From CAWCUU01 sp963798855 (lineage in GTDB: Bacteria; Gemmatimonadota; Gemmatimonadetes; Longimicrobiales; RSA9), in assembly GCA_963798855.1 (NCBI GenBank), contig CAWCUU010000001.1:1488001-1552000 (forward strand): a DNA stretch of 64,000 nt, read 5' to 3'. Below the pieces are notes generated by a model. The model did not search any database and was not told where the DNA came from. It saw nothing but the letters and a program-made list of their open reading frames with translations. Shown piece by piece: positions 28,183 to 37,345 of the stretch (the first letter of the stretch is position 1; the number at the start of each line of letters is the position of its first letter). The position numbers and the translations under genes are program-made.

Positions 28183-29490
28183 CTACGCTCCCGCTCCCGT
28201 GCCCGTCGGAAAGCCCGTCTCGCCCGACTGGACCGTCACGTGCTCCTGCACGATCCGTCGCCCGGCGACTTCCACGACCGGTCGTCGATAGGTCGCCCCG
28301 CCGATCACGCGGTCGTTGTCGAGCCAGAAGAGGAACGTCGCCGTCGCGCCAAGATTCACCCCCGTCAGCACGAGCCCGTACCAGAGGCCCATCTCGACAC
28401 CGATCGCGTCGAGCACCAGGATCGCCGTGCCCATCAGCATGATGTAGCCGAGCGCGGTCGGCAGCAGCACCTTCCAGCCGAGGTGCATCACCTGGTCGTA
28501 GCGGAAGCGCGGGACGGTCCACCGCACCCACATGAAGACGAGGATGAAGAAGCCCGTCTTGGCTGCGAACGCCAGGAAGGTCAGCAGCGTCTTCCACACG
28601 GCCGGGCTCGCGCCCTGCACGACCCCCGGCGCGACGATGACCATGTTGTCGCCCTGCCAGAGCGGAATGTCCCAGCCACCGAGGAAGATCGTCGCCATCA
28701 GCGCCGACGCCGTCAGCATGTTCGCGTACTCGGCGATGAAGAACATGCTGAACTTCATGGACGAATACTCGGTGTGGTAGCCGGTCACGAGCTCGGCCTC
28801 GGCCTCCGGCAGGTCGAACGGCAGCCGGTTCGTCTCGGCGAACGCGGAGTTCACGAAGAGGAAGAAGGCGAGGCCGAGCGGCAGCGCGAACCAGAGGTGC
28901 ATGCTCTGCTGCGCCCACACGATCTGCGTGAGGGTGACGTTGCCGACCAGCATGAATACCGGGATCAGGCTGAGTCCGAGTGCCACCTCGTAGCTGACCA
29001 TCTGCGCGCTCGCCCTAAGCCCGCCGAGGAACGCGTACTTGCTGTTCGATGACCACCCCGCCATAACCAGCCCGTACACGCCGAGGCTGGAGAGCGCGAG
29101 GATGAACAGGACCCCGATCGGCACGTCGGCGACGACCATGTCTACCAGTCCCCACCTCGTCGGCAGCGGCGCCGCGAACGGCACGACGGCGAAGGTCACG
29201 AGCGCGGGCACGATGGAGATGGCCGGAGCCAGGAAGAAGTACGCGCGCGACGCCTGGCTCGGGTCGGTCTCCTCCTTCAGGAAGTTCTTCAAGCCGTCGG
29301 CGAGCGGCTGGAACAGCCCCCACGGCCCGACGCGGTTCGGCCCCATCCGGTCCTGGATCCAGGCGGAGATCCGTCGCTCGAGCAGCGTCAGGAACGCGAC
29401 GACCACCATCGAGACCGAAAAGACGGCCAGCACCTTGATCACGGCGACGACCATGAAGTCGTGCGTCGAGAGCGCGCCGATCTCGTGCAT
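28183..29490 (-). CDS. nuoH: NADH-quinone oxidoreductase subunit H
   Basis: Membrane subunit forming part of the quinone chamber; 435 residues from ATG at 29490, which shares its A with the nuoG TAA (TAATG). ERRISAWIQDRMGPNRVGP, GLFQPLADGLKNFLKEE and AFAETNRLPFDLPEAEAEL are the conserved quinone-site and channel sequences. A longer open frame upstream lies inside nuoG and is rejected. The C-terminus is about 90 residues longer than E. coli NuoH, with an extra helix and a charged tail (VEVAGRRIVQEHVTVQ). Confidence 0.95.
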   Translation of the reverse strand: MHEIGALSTHDFMVVAVIKVLAVFSVSMVVVAFLTLLERRISAWIQDRMGPNRVGPWGLFQPLADGLKNFLKEETDPSQASRAYFFLAPAISIVPALVTFAVVPFAAPLPTRWGLVDMVVADVPIGVLFILALSSLGVYGLVMAGWSSNSKYAFLGGLRASAQMVSYEVALGLSLIPVFMLVGNVTLTQIVWAQQSMHLWFALPLGLAFFLFVNSAFAETNRLPFDLPEAEAELVTGYHTEYSSMKFSMFFIAEYANMLTASALMATIFLGGWDIPLWQGDNMVIVAPGVVQGASPAVWKTLLTFLAFAAKTGFFILVFMWVRWTVPRFRYDQVMHLGWKVLLPTALGYIMLMGTAILVLDAIGVEMGLWYGLVLTGVNLGATATFLFWLDNDRVIGGATYRRPVVEVAGRRIVQEHVTVQSGETGFPTGTGAGA

Positions 29491-31121
29491 TACGCCCTCT
29501 CCCCCGCAGTGCGCTTGCCGGTCGTGAGGCGGGCGGCGTCGGCGAGCGGCGCGCCGCGCGAGCCAATGATCGGATACGTCAGACCGGCGAAGGGCTCGTA
29601 CAGCTCCGCGATGCGCAGCATCGCGTCGGCCGCCGTCGCGGGCGCGGGCGCGTCGTCGAGCCCGGCCAGGATCACGCCGAGCACCTGCCAGGCCGGTCGC
29701 GCCAGCGGCGGCGCCTGGAGCGCCGGCCAGAAGCGCTGCACTCGTCCCGCTTGGTTCGCGAACGTGCCCTCCTGCTCGGCGAAGCTGGTGATGGGCAGCA
29801 CGAAGTCCGCGCCGGCCGCGGCGGGCGGCAGGACCTCGCCGAGGTAGACGAAGAGGTCGGCGTCGCCGCCGAAGCCGCTCGGCGCGTCGTCGAGCTCGTC
29901 GCCGAGCACGACCAGCACGGAGTCGGTGGTCACGGGCAGCCCTCCCCGGGCCTGGGCGTCGCATTCCCGGCGGAAGCCGAGCGCCTCGAGACCGCGCACG
30001 TTGGGCGCGAGGTCCCGGCGCCGCGCGAGCGACGGGAAGCCGGGGCACTCGACCTCATCGTCGGCGCGTGCGGAGCGGAAGCGCTTGTCGGCGCCTCCGA
30101 GCACATCCGCCAGCCGGGCCAGCAGCCCGGCGTCCTCGTTGGGAGTCACGCCGGATGCTACGGCGGCGACGCCGGCGCCGCGCAGCCCCTTCAGTCGCTC
30201 GACGAGCGCGAGGATCGCCTGTTGCCATGTCGCGGGGTGAAGCCCGCCGTCATCGCCGCGGACGAGCGGTGCCTCGATGCGGCCCGCGCGGTTGAGGTGC
30301 TCGTAGCGGAGGCGGCCGTAGTCGCACATCCACCAGGAGTTGACGTCCGGATTGTGCCGGGGCTTCAGGCGCTGGACGAGGTTGTCACGCGTGTCGAGCG
30401 TGATGTTGCAACCCTGCGAGCAGCTCGGGCAAATCGAGGGCGTACGGTCGAGGTCCCAGGCGCGCGCCTTGTGGTGGAAGTCCTTCGAGAGCAGCGCGCC
30501 GACCGGGCAGATGTCGACGATGTTGTCGGCCCACAGGCTTCCGCCCACGCCCTCGTCGAAGAACGTGTCGATCACGCTGCGGCTGCCGCGCTCAACGACG
30601 CAGAGCGCGTCCTCTCCCGCGATCTCGCGCATGAAGCGGACGCAACGCGTGCACATGATGCAGCGATCGGCGTCGTAGAGGACGTCGCCACCGAAATCGT
30701 CCCGGCCGAGCACGCGCTTGCCCTCGTCCATGCGTCCACGGACTCGCCCCTCGGCGTGGACGTAGTCCTGCAGCTTGCACTCGCCGGCGGCATCGCAGAC
30801 GGGGCAGTCGAGGGGGTGGTTCACGAGGTAGAACTCGAGCACGCCGGTGCGGGCCTCGTGAGCGCCGTCGGTCTCGGTGCGGATCACCTGCCCATCGCCG
30901 ACCGGAGTGACGCACGCCGGAACCAGCTTGGGCGCGCCCTCCACCTCGACGAGGCACATCCGGCACATCGCCGGCGCCGAGAGCCCCGGGTGGTAGCAGT
31001 AGTGGGGCACTCCGACCCCCAGCTGCTGGGCGGCTTCTATGATGTTCGTGCCCTTCGGGACCGTGATCTCCTGGCCGTTGATCGTGCAGGTGACGGTGTC
31101 CTGGGCCTGTGTCGTCGCCAT
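29490..31121 (-). CDS. nuoG: NADH-quinone oxidoreductase subunit G
   Basis: Iron-sulfur subunit of the peripheral arm, 543 residues. It has a [2Fe-2S] region (PHYCYHPGLSAPAMCRMC), CPVCDAAGECKLQDYVHAEG (histidine-ligated cluster and partner), CIMCTRCVRFMREI, and a Mo-bis-MGD-like domain with CPSCSQGCNI. It is shorter than E. coli NuoG because the C-terminal molybdopterin-fold domain is trimmed. It is 10 bp after nuoF. Confidence 0.95.
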   Translation of the reverse strand: MATTQAQDTVTCTINGQEITVPKGTNIIEAAQQLGVGVPHYCYHPGLSAPAMCRMCLVEVEGAPKLVPACVTPVGDGQVIRTETDGAHEARTGVLEFYLVNHPLDCPVCDAAGECKLQDYVHAEGRVRGRMDEGKRVLGRDDFGGDVLYDADRCIMCTRCVRFMREIAGEDALCVVERGSRSVIDTFFDEGVGGSLWADNIVDICPVGALLSKDFHHKARAWDLDRTPSICPSCSQGCNITLDTRDNLVQRLKPRHNPDVNSWWMCDYGRLRYEHLNRAGRIEAPLVRGDDGGLHPATWQQAILALVERLKGLRGAGVAAVASGVTPNEDAGLLARLADVLGGADKRFRSARADDEVECPGFPSLARRRDLAPNVRGLEALGFRRECDAQARGGLPVTTDSVLVVLGDELDDAPSGFGGDADLFVYLGEVLPPAAAGADFVLPITSFAEQEGTFANQAGRVQRFWPALQAPPLARPAWQVLGVILAGLDDAPAPATAADAMLRIAELYEPFAGLTYPIIGSRGAPLADAARLTTGKRTAGERA

Positions 31122-31131
31122 CCGATCGTCC

Positions 31132-32433
31132 CTATACCGTAGCGACCCCGGCCGGCTCGACGGCGGGGCGCATGAGCGCGAGATAGTCGCCCTTGAACTT
31201 CGCGATGGAGCTGTTGACCGGCGCCGCGGCCGAGTCGCTGAGCACGCAGATCGTGGTGCCGGTCATGTTCCTGCCGACTTCGAGCAGCACGTCGAGATCG
31301 CGCTCCTCGCCGTCACCGGCCTCGATGCGGCGCAGCATCTTCGCGAGCCAGGTCGTGCCCTCCCTGCACGGCGTGCACTGCCCGCACGACTCGTGGGCGT
31401 AGAACTCGACCATGCGACGGACCTGCTTCACGATGTTCGTCTGGTCGTCCATCACCATGATGGAAGCGGTGCCGAGCATGCTGCCGGCCTTCGCGACCGA
31501 CTCGTAGTCGAGCGCGATGTCGATCTCCTCCGCGCTCAAGATCGGCACGGAGCTGCCGCCCGGGATCACCGCCTTCAGCGCGCGGCCGTCGCGAATGCCG
31601 CCACACACGTCGTAGATCAGCTCCTTCAGATTGAAGCCGAGCGGGAACTCGAAGTTGCCGCGTTTCACCACGTGCCCCGAGATGTTGAACAGCTTCGTGC
31701 CCGGACTCTTCTCGGTGCCCCACTGCCGGTACCACTCCGCGCCGTTCTCGACAATGTGCGGGACCGCGCAGAGCGTCTCGACGTTGTTGATCGTCGTCGG
31801 CATGCCGAACGCGCCGACCGCGGCCGGGAACGGCGGCTTCACCCGCGGCTGGCCGCGCCGGCCCTCCAGCGAGTTCATCAGCCCGGTCTCCTCGCCGCAG
31901 ATGTAGGCGCCCGCGCCGAGGTGCAGCGTCACGTCGATGTGGACGCCCGAGCCGAGGATGTCCTTCCCGGCGAGGTTCGCGGCGTAGGCCTCCTCGATCG
32001 CCCGGCCCAGGACCTGGGCCGGCTCGAAGAACTCGCCGCGGATGTAGATGTAGACGTGCTCGGCCTGGATCGCGTACGCGGCGATCAGAGCGCCCTCGAT
32101 CAGCTGGTGCGGCGTCCAGCGGCACAGCTCCCGGTCCTTGAACGCGCCCGGCTCCGACTCGTCCGCGTTGATCAGCAGGTAATGCGGCTTTGTCTTCTCC
32201 TTCGGCATGAAGCTCCACTTCACGCCGGTCGGGAAGCCCGCGCCACCGCGGCCGCGCAGCCCGCTCGCCTTCACGACCTCCGTGATCGCGCCGCGCTCCA
32301 TCCCGAGAGCCTTCTTCAGCCGCTCGTAACCGCGGTAGTCGCGGCGCCAGCCAGCCAGCGTACGCGCGCCGGGATCGCCGAAGCCGGCGCTCAGGACCCG
32401 CGTCTCCTCCGCGTGTCGGAAAGGATACGCCAT
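31132..32433 (-). CDS. nuoF: NADH-quinone oxidoreductase subunit F
   Basis: NADH- and FMN-binding subunit, 433 residues. GLRGRGGAGFPTGVKWSFMP is the NADH/FMN loop, GAGAYICGEETGLMNSLEG the FMN site, and HESCGQCTPCREGTTWL holds the N3 [4Fe-4S] ligands. It starts directly after the nuoE stop. Confidence 0.97.
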   Translation of the reverse strand: MAYPFRHAEETRVLSAGFGDPGARTLAGWRRDYRGYERLKKALGMERGAITEVVKASGLRGRGGAGFPTGVKWSFMPKEKTKPHYLLINADESEPGAFKDRELCRWTPHQLIEGALIAAYAIQAEHVYIYIRGEFFEPAQVLGRAIEEAYAANLAGKDILGSGVHIDVTLHLGAGAYICGEETGLMNSLEGRRGQPRVKPPFPAAVGAFGMPTTINNVETLCAVPHIVENGAEWYRQWGTEKSPGTKLFNISGHVVKRGNFEFPLGFNLKELIYDVCGGIRDGRALKAVIPGGSSVPILSAEEIDIALDYESVAKAGSMLGTASIMVMDDQTNIVKQVRRMVEFYAHESCGQCTPCREGTTWLAKMLRRIEAGDGEERDLDVLLEVGRNMTGTTICVLSDSAAAPVNSSIAKFKGDYLALMRPAVEPAGVATV

Positions 32434-33408
32434 CTAGCTGCGCTCGCTCTCGTTCTCGGACCGGTGCGGCCGCTCGTTCGGGCTCGCCTCCGGGCCCGCC
32501 GGTCCGGCCGAGCTCGCTCCGCCGGGCGTCGGGGGGACGGCCGGCGAGCCGCGCTCCATGTGCTGCCGCTTCTGCTCTGCGACGCCGCGCCGCTGCTCGG
32601 GCGAGACGCTCCCCTCGGCGCGCTCCGGCTCCGGTTGCGGCGTCTGCGGCACCGCTTCGGGGCTGCGGCCCGGCGTTCCCATCAACGTGCCGACCGCGCG
32701 CAGCGATTCCGGCAGGGGCGGCGTCTCGTCGGCCGCGTCTCCGAGAGCGCTGGCCTCCGCGCGCAGCCGCTCGAGCACGACCGGCACGTCCTCCGGCGTG
32801 ACGTTCTCGAAATAGCGGCTGTTGATCTGCACGGCGGTCGGGAAGCCGCACGCCCCGAGGCACTCCGCTTCCATGCTCGTGAACAGCCCATCGGCCGTAG
32901 TCTCGCCCGCCTCCACGCCCGTGTGCTCGAGAAACGCCTCCAATACCTCGTCGCCGCCGCACAGATTGCAGGCGATGTTCGTGCACACCTGGATCAGGAA
33001 GCGGCCGACCGGGCGCTTGTTGTACATCGTGTAGAAGGTCGCGACGCCGCGCACGTACGCGTGCGAGAGGTCGAGGATGTCGGCCACGCGCGCCATCGCT
33101 TCGGGGCCGACGTGGCCGCGCACCTCCTGCGCCAGGTTCAGGACGGGCAGCAGCGCTCCCTGCCGGTCCGGGTAGCGGGCCAGGATCTTGTCGAACCGCT
33201 CCCGGTATGGGCCCTCGAAGAGCGGCGCCTCCGGATGGCGGACGGGCAGCTGATACGGGTAGGCGTTCACCCCTCCGCCGCTTCCGCCGTCCACCGGGCG
33301 ATCTCCGTAGTAGGCGGTGCCTCGGACGTCCGCCTCGTCGAGTGCGCCGAAGTCGCCGGTCTCGCCGGCGAAGCCGGGATTGCGGGTCAGCGGAGTGCGC
33401 TCGCTCAA
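32434..33408 (-). CDS. nuoE: NADH-quinone oxidoreductase subunit E with long extra tails
   Basis: Thioredoxin-like [2Fe-2S] subunit. The core (about residues 66 to 220) has Cys142 and Cys147 in VCTNIACNLCGG and Cys183 and Cys187 in AECLGACG. At 324 residues it is about twice the usual size: an N-terminal 65-residue extension rich in Gly/Asp, and a C-terminal tail of about 100 residues rich in Pro, Glu and Ser. The tails look disordered; their role is unknown. It overlaps nuoD by 4 bp. Confidence 0.93.
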   Translation of the reverse strand: MSERTPLTRNPGFAGETGDFGALDEADVRGTAYYGDRPVDGGSGGGVNAYPYQLPVRHPEAPLFEGPYRERFDKILARYPDRQGALLPVLNLAQEVRGHVGPEAMARVADILDLSHAYVRGVATFYTMYNKRPVGRFLIQVCTNIACNLCGGDEVLEAFLEHTGVEAGETTADGLFTSMEAECLGACGFPTAVQINSRYFENVTPEDVPVVLERLRAEASALGDAADETPPLPESLRAVGTLMGTPGRSPEAVPQTPQPEPERAEGSVSPEQRRGVAEQKRQHMERGSPAVPPTPGGASSAGPAGPEASPNERPHRSENESERS

Positions 33409-34677
33409 CGGTCGATCTCGCCGAGCACGATGTCGAGACTGGCGTTCGCGGTGATGACGTCGGTGAGGAGGTGCCCCTCGACCATCTTCGGGAGCGCGGC
33501 GAGATTGATGAAGCTGGGACCCCGGACGCGCCAGCGCACGGGCTTGGAGCCGCCGTCGCTGACGACGTACATCCCCAGCTCCCCCTTCGAGCTCTCGACG
33601 CCGAACCAGCTCTCGCCGGGCCGCACCTTCACGCCTTCCATGACCAGCTTGAAGTGGTGGATCATGGACGCCATGTCCGTCATGGCCGCGGTCTTCGAGG
33701 GCAGGATCACGCGCGGATCATCGACGTTGATCGGCCCGTCCGGCAGCCGGTCGATCGCCTGCTGCAGGATCCGCAGGCTCTGGCGCATCTCCTCCATGCG
33801 GACGAGATAACGATCGTAGCAGTCGCCGTGCTCGCCGAGCACCACGTCGAAGTCGTAGGTTTCGTAATCATAGTACGGGCGGGCCTTGCGGACGTCGTAG
33901 TCCACGCCGGACGCGCGCAGGTTCGGACCCGTCAGGCCGTAGTTGATCGCTTCCTCGGCGCCGATGATGCCGACGTCCTTGTTGCGCCCGATCCAGAGGT
34001 TGTTCGAGGTCAGCAGCGTCTCGACTTCGTCGAGCGTCTTCGGCACCGTGTCGACGAAGTCCTGCAGCTCCTCGATCCACCCCTCCGGCAGGTCGCACAT
34101 CATTCCGCCGATCCGCGTCGCGGAGGTCGTGATGCGAGCGCCGACGAATTTCTCGTGCAGCGTGTAGATGCGCTCCCGCTCCTGGAACGTGTAGAGGAAG
34201 ACCGTGAAGGCGCCAATGTCGATCGCGGTCGTGCCGAGCCAGAGCAGGTGGCTGAAGACGCGGTCCAGCTCCATGCAGATCACGCGCACCACCTTGCAGC
34301 GCTCCGTGATCTCCAGCCCCATCACCTTCTCGACCGCCGCCGCGTAGGCGACGTTGTAGATCAGCGGCGCCAGGTAGTCCATGCGGTCGGTCAGCGGGAT
34401 CACCTGGTTCCAGCCGCGGTACTCGCCCAGCTTCTCGAAGCTGGAGTGCAGGTAGCCAATGTGCGGGGTGCAGCGCACGACCGTCTCGCCGTCGAGCTCC
34501 AGCACCAGGCGCAGCACGCCGTGCGTCGCCGGGTGCTGTGGCCCGAATGTTGATGACCATGTGCTCGCCCTCGAGCTCCGGCTCCATCCCCGCCGGAAGC
34601 ACGGGCGTCGAGACCGCCCGGCCGTCCACCCCCATCTCCGGATTGCGCCGGACCAGGTACTCCCTCCGCTCCGTCAC
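33405..34677 (-). CDS. nuoD: NADH-quinone oxidoreductase subunit D, interrupted by a frameshift near 34545
   Basis: 49-kDa quinone-site subunit. The start (ATG 34677, overlapping nuoC by 4 bp) reads 44 codons ending MVINI; then one extra base (around 34545 to 34548) throws it out of frame. Dropping it gives IGPQHPATHGVLRLVLELDG, the canonical NuoD N-terminus, and 379 more codons to the stop at 33405, about 423 residues in all. The shifted frame also holds RCTPHIGYLHSSFEKL and RIGGMMCDLPEG. A start inside the second frame would lose the quinone-binding HPATHG segment. No slippery site is evident. Probably an assembly error; a true mutation is possible. Confidence 0.9.
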
Positions 34678-35402
34678 GACCTCTCTCTTTCACGCGATCC
34701 GGTCTCCGCCTCCTCGCGCGTGGCGGCGGGCTCGGTGCCCGTCGTCTCGCTCGACGGAGTGCTCGACGGCGGCTCGCCCACGCTCAGCTCGTCCGGGATG
34801 TAGAAGTCCTCCACGTTCAGCGACAGCGCCCGGCGCGTCTGCTCGGCTCGCGTGAATCGCCCCCGCAGCGGGAAGTCCTTCCTGAGCGGGTAGCCTTCCG
34901 AGTAGTTCTCCGGCATCAGGATCCGGCGCAGGTCCGGGTGCCCCCGAAACTGGACGCCGAACATGTCGTAGGCCTCCCGCTCGTGCCAGTTCGCGGTCTG
35001 CCAGATCGGGACGACCGAATCGATCTCCAATGCGTCGAGCGGCAGCTCCGCCTTCACGCGTAGCTGCCGCCGGTTCGGGATGGACCAGAGCTCGTACACC
35101 ACCTGCAGCGGCCGGTCGCCGCCGTAGTCCACCGCCGTCACGTCCTTGAGCAGATCGTAGCTCTCTTCGTCGTGCAGCCAGCGCAGGATCTCCAGCGTCC
35201 GCTCCGGCGCAATGAAGACCACGTGCTCATCTCCCGACTGCAGCTCCAAGCGCAGCACGGCCTCGCCGAAGCGCTCCCGCATCGCCGCCACCGACGGATG
35301 GGCGTCGAATTTTCCCGGCTCCCCTCCGGATGCGGTCGGCGCTGCGGTCTCGGCCGGCCCCGCATCGAGTCCGCTGAGCCCCTTTTCGAAGTGGTCCGAC
35401 AT
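34674..35402 (-). CDS. nuoC: NADH-quinone oxidoreductase subunit C
   Basis: 30-kDa subunit of the peripheral arm, separate from NuoD. Of 242 residues the core shows YDLLKDVTAVDYGGDRPLQV, IPNRRQLRVKAEL, and TANWHEREAYDMFGVQFRGH (the 30-kDa signature). The C-terminal 40 residues are a Ser/Thr/Glu-rich tail. It appears intact although its neighbours nuoB and nuoD carry frameshifts. Confidence 0.94.
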   Translation of the reverse strand: MSDHFEKGLSGLDAGPAETAAPTASGGEPGKFDAHPSVAAMRERFGEAVLRLELQSGDEHVVFIAPERTLEILRWLHDEESYDLLKDVTAVDYGGDRPLQVVYELWSIPNRRQLRVKAELPLDALEIDSVVPIWQTANWHEREAYDMFGVQFRGHPDLRRILMPENYSEGYPLRKDFPLRGRFTRAEQTRRALSLNVEDFYIPDELSVGEPPSSTPSSETTGTEPAATREEAETGSRERERS

Positions 35403-35414
35403 GTCGGCAGCTCG

Positions 35415-36085
35415 TTACGGGCGCCGGTCCGACGGCCGCTGCAGCGCCCGCGTCGACACCAGACCGCTGACCTTGTTTTGCGACGTCGAGTTCCCGAACG
35501 GCCCGGCGATCGCCTCGATCGTCGCAGGATCCAGATTCGCCACGCCGGCCCGTGACGGATCCTCCTCCCGCAGCTCCTTGTCCGCCAGCCGCTCCCCCTT
35601 GATCTTCTCCTGCAGCATCAGGATCCCGTACATCAGCCCTTCCGGCCGCGGCGGGCAGCCCGGAACGTAATGTCCACCGGGATGATCGTGTCGATCCCCT
35701 GCACCATCGAGTACACGTCGAAGACCCCTCCCGACGACGCGCACGCGCCCATCGAGATCGCCCACTTCGGCTGCGGCATCTGATCCCAGATCTTGCGCAG
35801 CACCGGCGCCATCTTGTATGCCACGCGCCCGGCGCAGATCAGCACGTCCGCCTGCCGCGGCGAGAACGACATCCGCTCCATGCCGAAGCGCGCCAGATCG
35901 AACTTCGTCGCCGCGGTCGCCATCATCTCGATCGCGCAGCACGCCGTCCCGAACGGCATCGGCCACAGCGAGTTCCGCCGCGCCCAGTCCACCAGGAAAT
36001 CCAGCTTCGTCGTCAGGAACGACGGACTGCCGTCCTTCTCGTGCTCCCGCAATATTCTCAGATCGCGGCGCCCCTCTAGTCCCAT
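35415..36085 (-). CDS. nuoB: NADH-quinone oxidoreductase subunit B, interrupted by a frameshift near 35669
   Basis: Holds cluster N2, the last electron carrier before quinone. From ATG 36085, 139 codons are normal: FGTACCAIEMMA has the twin Cys and ISMGACASSGGVFDVYS the third ligand. At VDI the frame breaks: one base appears missing (ATTACG for ATTTACG, around 35669 to 35671). Continuing in the shifted frame gives YVPGCPPRPEGLMYGIL, which contains the fourth ligand, and 84 residues to the stop at 35415. Without repair the protein would end in an unrelated RAARRGRKG and lack that Cys. ATG 36085 overlaps nuoA by 10 bp. Confidence 0.9.
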
Positions 36086-36433
36086 TGGAGCGCTCCTTTC
36101 TTCCACACGTAGACAAATCCCACCAGCAGGATGCCGATGAAGATCAGCATCTCCACGAACCCGAACACGCCGAGCTCGCGAAACGTCACCCCCCACGGAA
36201 TCAGGAAGACCGTCTCCAGATCGAAGACGATGAACAGGAGGGCCACCAGATAGAACTTCACGCTGAAGCGCTCGCGCGCGCTGCCCAGCGGGATCACCCC
36301 CGACTCGTACGGCGCCTGCTTCACGACCGTCGGCCGGAACGGGCTCACCAGAATGCGACACGACGACCATGAACACTGCGTTGAGCAGCGATACCGCGAA
36401 CAGGATCAGGATCGGTGCGTACGACTGGAGCAT
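36076..36433 (-). CDS. nuoA: NADH-quinone oxidoreductase subunit A, interrupted by a frameshift near 36350-36362
   Basis: Small membrane subunit. Helix 1 (MLQSYAPILILFAVSLLNAV to MVVVS) is read from ATG 36433; then the frame must shift by one extra base (or two missing bases) to reach SPFRPTVVKQAPYESGV and the remaining two helices (VALLFIVFDLETVFLIPWGV). A lost CG from CGCGC would restore SRILVSPFRP, which fits the family. In total about 119 residues, normal. The second part alone has no good start. First gene of the nuo operon, with a TTGACA promoter upstream. Confidence 0.85.
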
Positions 36434-36477
36434 GGGTTCCGGTTTGTGAATTCCTTCACTAGCCTCTCGCCGGGGGC

Positions 36478-36507
36478 AGTTTAGCCGCCCGGCACGTCGG
36501 GTGTCAA
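36478..36507 (-). promoter_or_regulatory. Promoter of the nuo operon
   Basis: On the minus strand, a perfect TTGACA (36502 to 36507) is followed after 18 bases by TAAACT (36478 to 36483). The nuoA ATG (36433) is about 40 bases beyond the expected start of transcription. It lies next to the divergent dcd promoter. Confidence 0.6.
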
Positions 36508-36520
36508 GCCGCTCTAGCGC

Positions 36521-36549
36521 TTGCCGCAAAGGCGCGGCCAGCCTACTTT
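36521..36549 (+). promoter_or_regulatory. Candidate dcd promoter
   Basis: TTGCCG (36521 to 36526), 17 bases, TACTTT (36544 to 36549). Divergent from the nuo promoter with only 13 bases between the two -35 boxes. The match is modest. Confidence 0.35.
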
Positions 36550-36611
36550 GGCGGCCCGTTTTTCTGCTCCGATCACACGCCGCACTACCCGAGCGCCGAG
36601 GGCCCGTTCCG

Positions 36612-37166
36612 ATGCCGATCAAGAGCGACCGCTGGATCCGCCGCATGGCCGAAGAGCACGGCATGATCGAGCCGTTCGAGGGGGGACAGGTGAGGGCGGG
36701 AGTGGTCAGCTACGGGGTCTCGTCGTTCGGCTACAATGTGAGAGTCGCGGACGAGTACAAGGTCTTCACGGACGTGCACAGCGTGCTGGTGGACCCGAAG
36801 AACTTCGATGCGCGCTCGTTCGTGGACATCAAGGGCGACCATTGCATCATCCCGCCGCGCTCCTTTGCGCTCGCGCGCACGCTGGAGTACTTCCGGATCC
36901 CGAACGACGTGCTGGTGCTGTGCGTCGGGAAGTCGACGTACGCGCGCTGCGGCATCATCGTGAACGTCACGCCGCTGGAGCCGGAGTGGCGGGGCTATCT
37001 CACGCTGGAGATCTCGAACACGACGCCGTTGCCGGCGAAGATCTACTCGAACGAGGGCCTCGCGCAGCTGCTCTTCTTCCAGGGGGACGAGGTTCCCGAG
37101 GTGACGTACGCGCAGCGGAAGGGAAAGTACCAGGACCAGGTCGGGGTTACGCCGCCGAGGCTGTAG
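36612..37166 (+). CDS. dcd: dCTP deaminase
   Basis: Deaminates dCTP to dUTP for dTTP synthesis. From ATG 36612 the protein has 184 residues (MPIKSDRWIRRMAEEHGMIE). Active-site sequences are VGKSTYARCGIIVNVTPLEP and TLEISNTTPLPAKIYSNEGL, with the catalytic Glu in LEISN and the conserved Arg in STYARCG. The longer upstream reading lacks homology. It stands alone on the plus strand and converges on the DUF309 gene across the repeat array. Confidence 0.95.
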   Translation: MPIKSDRWIRRMAEEHGMIEPFEGGQVRAGVVSYGVSSFGYNVRVADEYKVFTDVHSVLVDPKNFDARSFVDIKGDHCIIPPRSFALARTLEYFRIPNDVLVLCVGKSTYARCGIIVNVTPLEPEWRGYLTLEISNTTPLPAKIYSNEGLAQLLFFQGDEVPEVTYAQRKGKYQDQVGVTPPRL

Positions 37167-37345
37167 GGGGACTCGGGTCGAACCCCGGAGGCGGTGGGCC
37201 TAATGGTCGACGGCTGAGCAGACTCCATCTCCTGGTGTTCAGGCCGACCGTGTGTCGCGCGTTCCACCCGCCCGACGCCTCAGGCGCTCCGGTCCGGTGG
37301 GCGGCGAGCACGTCCGACGTCCGGTCGCAGTGACGCCGTCAAGCC
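37167..37345. other. Gap between dcd and repeat array
   Basis: About 180 bases with no recognised gene. GCCTCAGGCGC near 37275 is a small palindrome containing the repeat core in both orientations, possibly a decayed inverted half of the array. No clear terminator for dcd. Confidence 0.45.

Noticed and set aside
29488..30048. Extended nuoH N-terminus
   Set aside because: The upstream part is an out-of-frame reading of nuoG; the proper ATG overlaps the nuoG stop.
34544..36362. Programmed ribosomal frameshifting in nuoA, nuoB or nuoD
   Set aside because: No slippery heptamer, no Shine-Dalgarno-like stimulator and no downstream pseudoknot was seen at the three sites; the shifts differ in direction.
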